NCBI GenBank assembly: GCA_021849435.1
Contig: JAJZSX010000009.1
Location: 1-8,002 of the forward strand
From: Actinomycetes bacterium
GTDB taxonomy: Bacteria > Actinomycetota > Acidimicrobiia > Acidimicrobiales > RAAP-2
DNA: 8,002 nucleotides
Direction: 5' to 3'
The position numbers and the translations under genes were made by a program. Below the pieces are notes generated by a model. It was not told the DNA's origin and ran no database searches. It saw only the letters and a list, made by a program, of their open reading frames with translations. The first letter of the stretch is position 1; each line of letters opens with the position of its first letter. Of this stretch, positions 5,546 to 8,002 are shown piece by piece.

Positions 5546-7161
5546 GACGATTCGCCTCGGGGCCACTGCACGGAATCGCGCTCGGCGTCTACTTCGTGCT
5601 CACCCCCTACGTCGTGGTGACGAGGTGGACCGTCGCCGCTCACCGGGCCGACGTCACATTGATTCGAGCGTTGCTGGTTGCGCTCGCGATCTTCTGGATC
5701 GCCTTCGTCATCCAACTCGTCCGTGACGTCGGTCGCCTGCGCCACGGCGTTGTCCTCGGGCTCGGCGGGACGGCCTGGCTCGCCGGACTCATCGTCGCGA
5801 TACTCGCGCTCGGACCTTCGGCGTCAGCTTCGGTCCCCCCGATCGCGCCCGCCCACGGCGCCGTCACGACCACCGTCGAACGCCACAGCCCACGACAACG
5901 CCCCCGCGCGACGGACGTGCTCGGCGCACTGCCCCTGGCCCTCGCGGCCAAGCGACGGCGCGACCAGGCTCGCTTCCAGCAGACCCCCGACGACGAGATC
6001 GATGACCTGATCGCCCTCTTGCGAGAGGCCGACCCCTCGCTCGTCAGCCACCTACGCCGCGTCATCGGCACCCGTCGAGACGGCGTGGTCCGAGTGGCGC
6101 GTGACTACGCCTACGCTGCGCCCCTGCTCGACGATGAACCGGTCGTCGCGTGCGTTCTCGACGATGACGACTCCGAGCCGCTTGTGTCCTTCGCGCGCGA
6201 GGGCGGCCGACTACGAATCCCACCCCGCTGGACACGAGACGAGCTCGTCGAGAACATGGTGGGGCTGCACGACGGCGGTCGCATCATCGCCACTGACGTC
6301 GACTACGACTTCCTGCGCGCACTCGCCATCCGGTCCGTCCGACGCCATCTCGTCGTCTACCTTGGCGACAGCGATGAGCTCGACGACGCGCTCCGAGCGT
6401 GCAGTGTCACGATCGACCGCTCCCGCGACGTACGAGTGGAGAGCCACGAGTCCACCGTGTCCTACACCGGGTTCACCGAAGGTGAGGTCCCGCGCGGGGC
6501 GACCGATGTCTTCGTGGAGCTACTGCGACCCGACCCCCTGATCCACGGACTCCTCGAGCCGTTCACGCCGTCTCTGCGTCGGCGCAGCATCGAGATGGTC
6601 GCCTACATCACGATGCATCGCGGCGAGGCGGTGAGCGGCGATCGGCTCCGATCCCGCGTATTGGTGCACGCCGACGTCGACGCCTCGCTCCGCACGCGCG
6701 CCACCACTGCCACGAGCGTTCGACGCAGCCTTGGTACCGACGCCGACGGCCCACGGCTCCATCCGGTGTCGGCCGACGGCCTCTACCGCGCGCACGGTGT
6801 CACCAGTGACGTCGGACGGTTCCACGACCTTATCCGCGACGCGCGACGGCGCTCTACGGGCGACGCGGGGCCCCTCTTGATCCAAGCCCTCAGCCTGGTG
6901 CACGGTGAACCGCTCGTCGGAGTGCGTCACGGATTCGAGTGGTTCACGGTCGAAGGTCATCTGGCGCGACTCCAACGCGACGGTGAATGGGCTGCGCTGG
7001 CCCTGCACGACGTGTCCCTCGAACTGGGCGACGTCGAACGGGCCTACTGGGCGATCGAGCGCGGTCGACTGCTCGACCCGTTCAGCGACGTCCTCACGGA
7101 CGCCCTGGCACGGGTGCCGAGACTACGCCAGTTTGGCGGCGATCGAACCGGCGCTGCGTAG
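5542..7161 (+). CDS. Membrane-embedded BTAD-type transcriptional regulator
   Basis: The 539-residue protein has three predicted membrane helices (about 11-28, 41-60 and 69-92). A basic junction follows (AAKRRR, 135-140), then a mixed alpha/beta middle region (150-330) of unknown fold. Next comes a winged-helix-like segment at 343-420 (SLRRRSIEMVAYITMHRGEA onward, ending DGLYRAH) and a helical repeat at 424-520 with ALSLVHGEPLVGV and AYWAIERGRLLDPFSD. The last two are typical of the SARP/BTAD output: DNA binding plus bacterial transcriptional activation domain. Related actinobacterial proteins often carry a LysM domain near the membrane part; none is seen here. The GTG at 5542 overlaps the previous stop (GTGA), giving translational coupling, and starts just before the first helix. 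The frame stays open upstream to 4906, but that part is a shadow. The 3' end overlaps the convergent ligase gene by 39 bp. Target promoters are unknown. Confidence 0.8.
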   Translation: MRRFASGPLHGIALGVYFVLTPYVVVTRWTVAAHRADVTLIRALLVALAIFWIAFVIQLVRDVGRLRHGVVLGLGGTAWLAGLIVAILALGPSASASVPPIAPAHGAVTTTVERHSPRQRPRATDVLGALPLALAAKRRRDQARFQQTPDDEIDDLIALLREADPSLVSHLRRVIGTRRDGVVRVARDYAYAAPLLDDEPVVACVLDDDDSEPLVSFAREGGRLRIPPRWTRDELVENMVGLHDGGRIIATDVDYDFLRALAIRSVRRHLVVYLGDSDELDDALRACSVTIDRSRDVRVESHESTVSYTGFTEGEVPRGATDVFVELLRPDPLIHGLLEPFTPSLRRRSIEMVAYITMHRGEAVSGDRLRSRVLVHADVDASLRTRATTATSVRRSLGTDADGPRLHPVSADGLYRAHGVTSDVGRFHDLIRDARRRSTGDAGPLLIQALSLVHGEPLVGVRHGFEWFTVEGHLARLQRDGEWAALALHDVSLELGDVERAYWAIERGRLLDPFSDVLTDALARVPRLRQFGGDRTGAA

Positions 7162-8002
7162 CACGAGTCCATCGGCGCCCGCCGAGCTGTATCGGTGGGC
7201 CGGTCGCTCGCGGGCCTCGGCCACCAGGTCGGCTAGCAGTTTGCCGAATGGCACGACCGGCTCGACGAAGAGATGCTTCGCGAGGGACCCCGGGATGGTA
7301 TTGATTTCGTTGAGGAAGATCTCGTCGGCGTTGGCGAGGAAGTCGATTCGAGCCACGCCACGCACCGACGCCACCGTGGCGACGGCTCGAGCGACCTCCA
7401 CGATCCGCTCGGCCTGACCCGGGGCGAGGACCGCGGGGATCTCTCGGGGCGCGGACACCATCCCATCGCCACCCACATACTTGTCGCGGTAGTCGAGGAT
7501 CTCCGAGGCGACGGCGCGGCGCAGGGGTCGTTCGATGGCCGACAGCGTGAGTGTGGGGTAGGTGCGCACGGCGACCTGGACGTCATACAAGTCGGCGCGG
7601 AACGGTTCAACCACACAGCCGAGGGCGAAGTGGCCGTTCGTGCGCAGACGAGCTCGGGCGGTCTCCAGGTCGTCGACCACATCGATGCCGATCGACGACC
7701 CCCCAAAACGCGGCTTCAAAATGTAAGGCCCGTCGAAGGGCAACGACGTAGTCGTGTCGCTCAACAAGACGCGGGGCAGCGTGGGCAACCCGGCCGCCGC
7801 GGCCACGGCGCCAAAGGACCACTTGTCCATCCCGAGTGCGGCGCCGGCGACGGTCGGCCCCGTGTAGGCGAGGCCCGCGAGGTCGAGGGCCGCCTGGAGC
7901 GTCCCGTCCTCCCCCGGACCGCCGTGCGTCGCCAGCACGACCAGGTCCACGTCGAGCCGACGGTCCTTGCCGAGACGCCCGCCCGCGCTGAAGAAGCCAG
8001 AT
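7123..8002 (-). CDS. D-alanine-D-alanine ligase-like ATP-grasp enzyme, 5' end outside window
   Basis: The frame is open to the window edge, so the N-terminus is missing; about 292 residues are visible. Numbering from the internal GTG at 7950, motifs of the Ddl family appear in order: THGGPGEDG (8-16), YTGP (29-32), MDKW (41-44), the ATP-binding KPRFGGSSIG (79-88), Glu115 of the hinge, YRDKY (154-158) in the omega-loop region, RIDF (201-204) and the metal-binding EINTIPGS (215-222). The expected reaction is ATP-dependent joining of two D-alanines for peptidoglycan precursors, in the cytoplasm. Two segments differ from common Ddl: LYDVQVAV where GRE-type sequence is usual, and PGSLAKHLF where PGMTxxSL is usual. 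It may therefore be a divergent Ddl or a ligase for another dipeptide or depsipeptide. A short tail of about 25 residues follows the core. Internal GTG 7950 is not the true start, because conserved-looking sequence continues upstream of it. Confidence 0.88.
   Translation of the reverse strand, partial: SGFFSAGGRLGKDRRLDVDLVVLATHGGPGEDGTLQAALDLAGLAYTGPTVAGAALGMDKWSFGAVAAAAGLPTLPRVLLSDTTTSLPFDGPYILKPRFGGSSIGIDVVDDLETARARLRTNGHFALGCVVEPFRADLYDVQVAVRTYPTLTLSAIERPLRRAVASEILDYRDKYVGGDGMVSAPREIPAVLAPGQAERIVEVARAVATVASVRGVARIDFLANADEIFLNEINTIPGSLAKHLFVEPVVPFGKLLADLVAEARERPAHRYSSAGADGLVLRSAGSIAAKLA

Noticed and set aside
4906..7161. Single 751-residue protein
   Set aside because: The first 212 codons overlap a better gene in another frame and give an Arg/Asp-rich product; the real gene starts at GTG 5542 with GTGA coupling.

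Overview
The window is GC-rich and gene-dense. Most third codon positions are G or C, GTG starts are used, and several genes appear to lack a Shine-Dalgarno site and instead carry a TAnnnT -10 box 6-7 nt before ATG. Together with the gene families present (a BTAD-type regulator, small conserved proteins of actinobacterial style, a Ddl-like ligase), this suggests an actinobacterium, most likely of the Acidimicrobiia type. That placement is inference from style, not from a marker gene. No tRNA, rRNA, CRISPR array, insertion sequence or phage gene was seen.

Layout. Bases 1-150 hold an upstream region with a possible promoter. Bases 151-2688 (+) encode a secreted GH3 beta-glycosidase with a PA14-like insert. 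Bases 2739-3296 (+) and 3284-3658 (+) are an overlapping pair: an unknown 185-residue protein and a small lipoprotein. A hairpin at 3706-3728 separates them from a convergent 112-residue acidic protein at 3741-4079 (-). A 134-bp divergent region follows. Then comes a three-gene rightward cluster: a sigma-factor-like protein (4214-4909), a membrane-anchored Ser/Thr-rich protein (4967-5545) and a three-helix membrane protein carrying a winged-helix plus BTAD output (5542-7161). A D-Ala-D-Ala ligase-like ATP-grasp gene (7123 to beyond 8002, -) converges on the cluster and overlaps its last gene by 39 bp.

How the genes may work together. The GH3 enzyme would release sugars from beta-glycosides outside the cell, and the Ddl-like enzyme probably serves cell-wall precursor synthesis. 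The central cluster is the most interesting part. It pairs a sigma-like protein, an anchored extracytoplasmic stalk and a membrane-embedded BTAD regulator, with a perfect 14-nt palindrome over the putative -35 box of the middle gene. It could be a membrane-to-DNA signalling unit, perhaps tied to a surface structure encoded outside the window. The cluster's function is inference. Gene boundaries are well supported except for a few start codons. A 751-codon frame at 4906-7161 merges a non-coding shadow with the real BTAD gene and should not be annotated as one protein.
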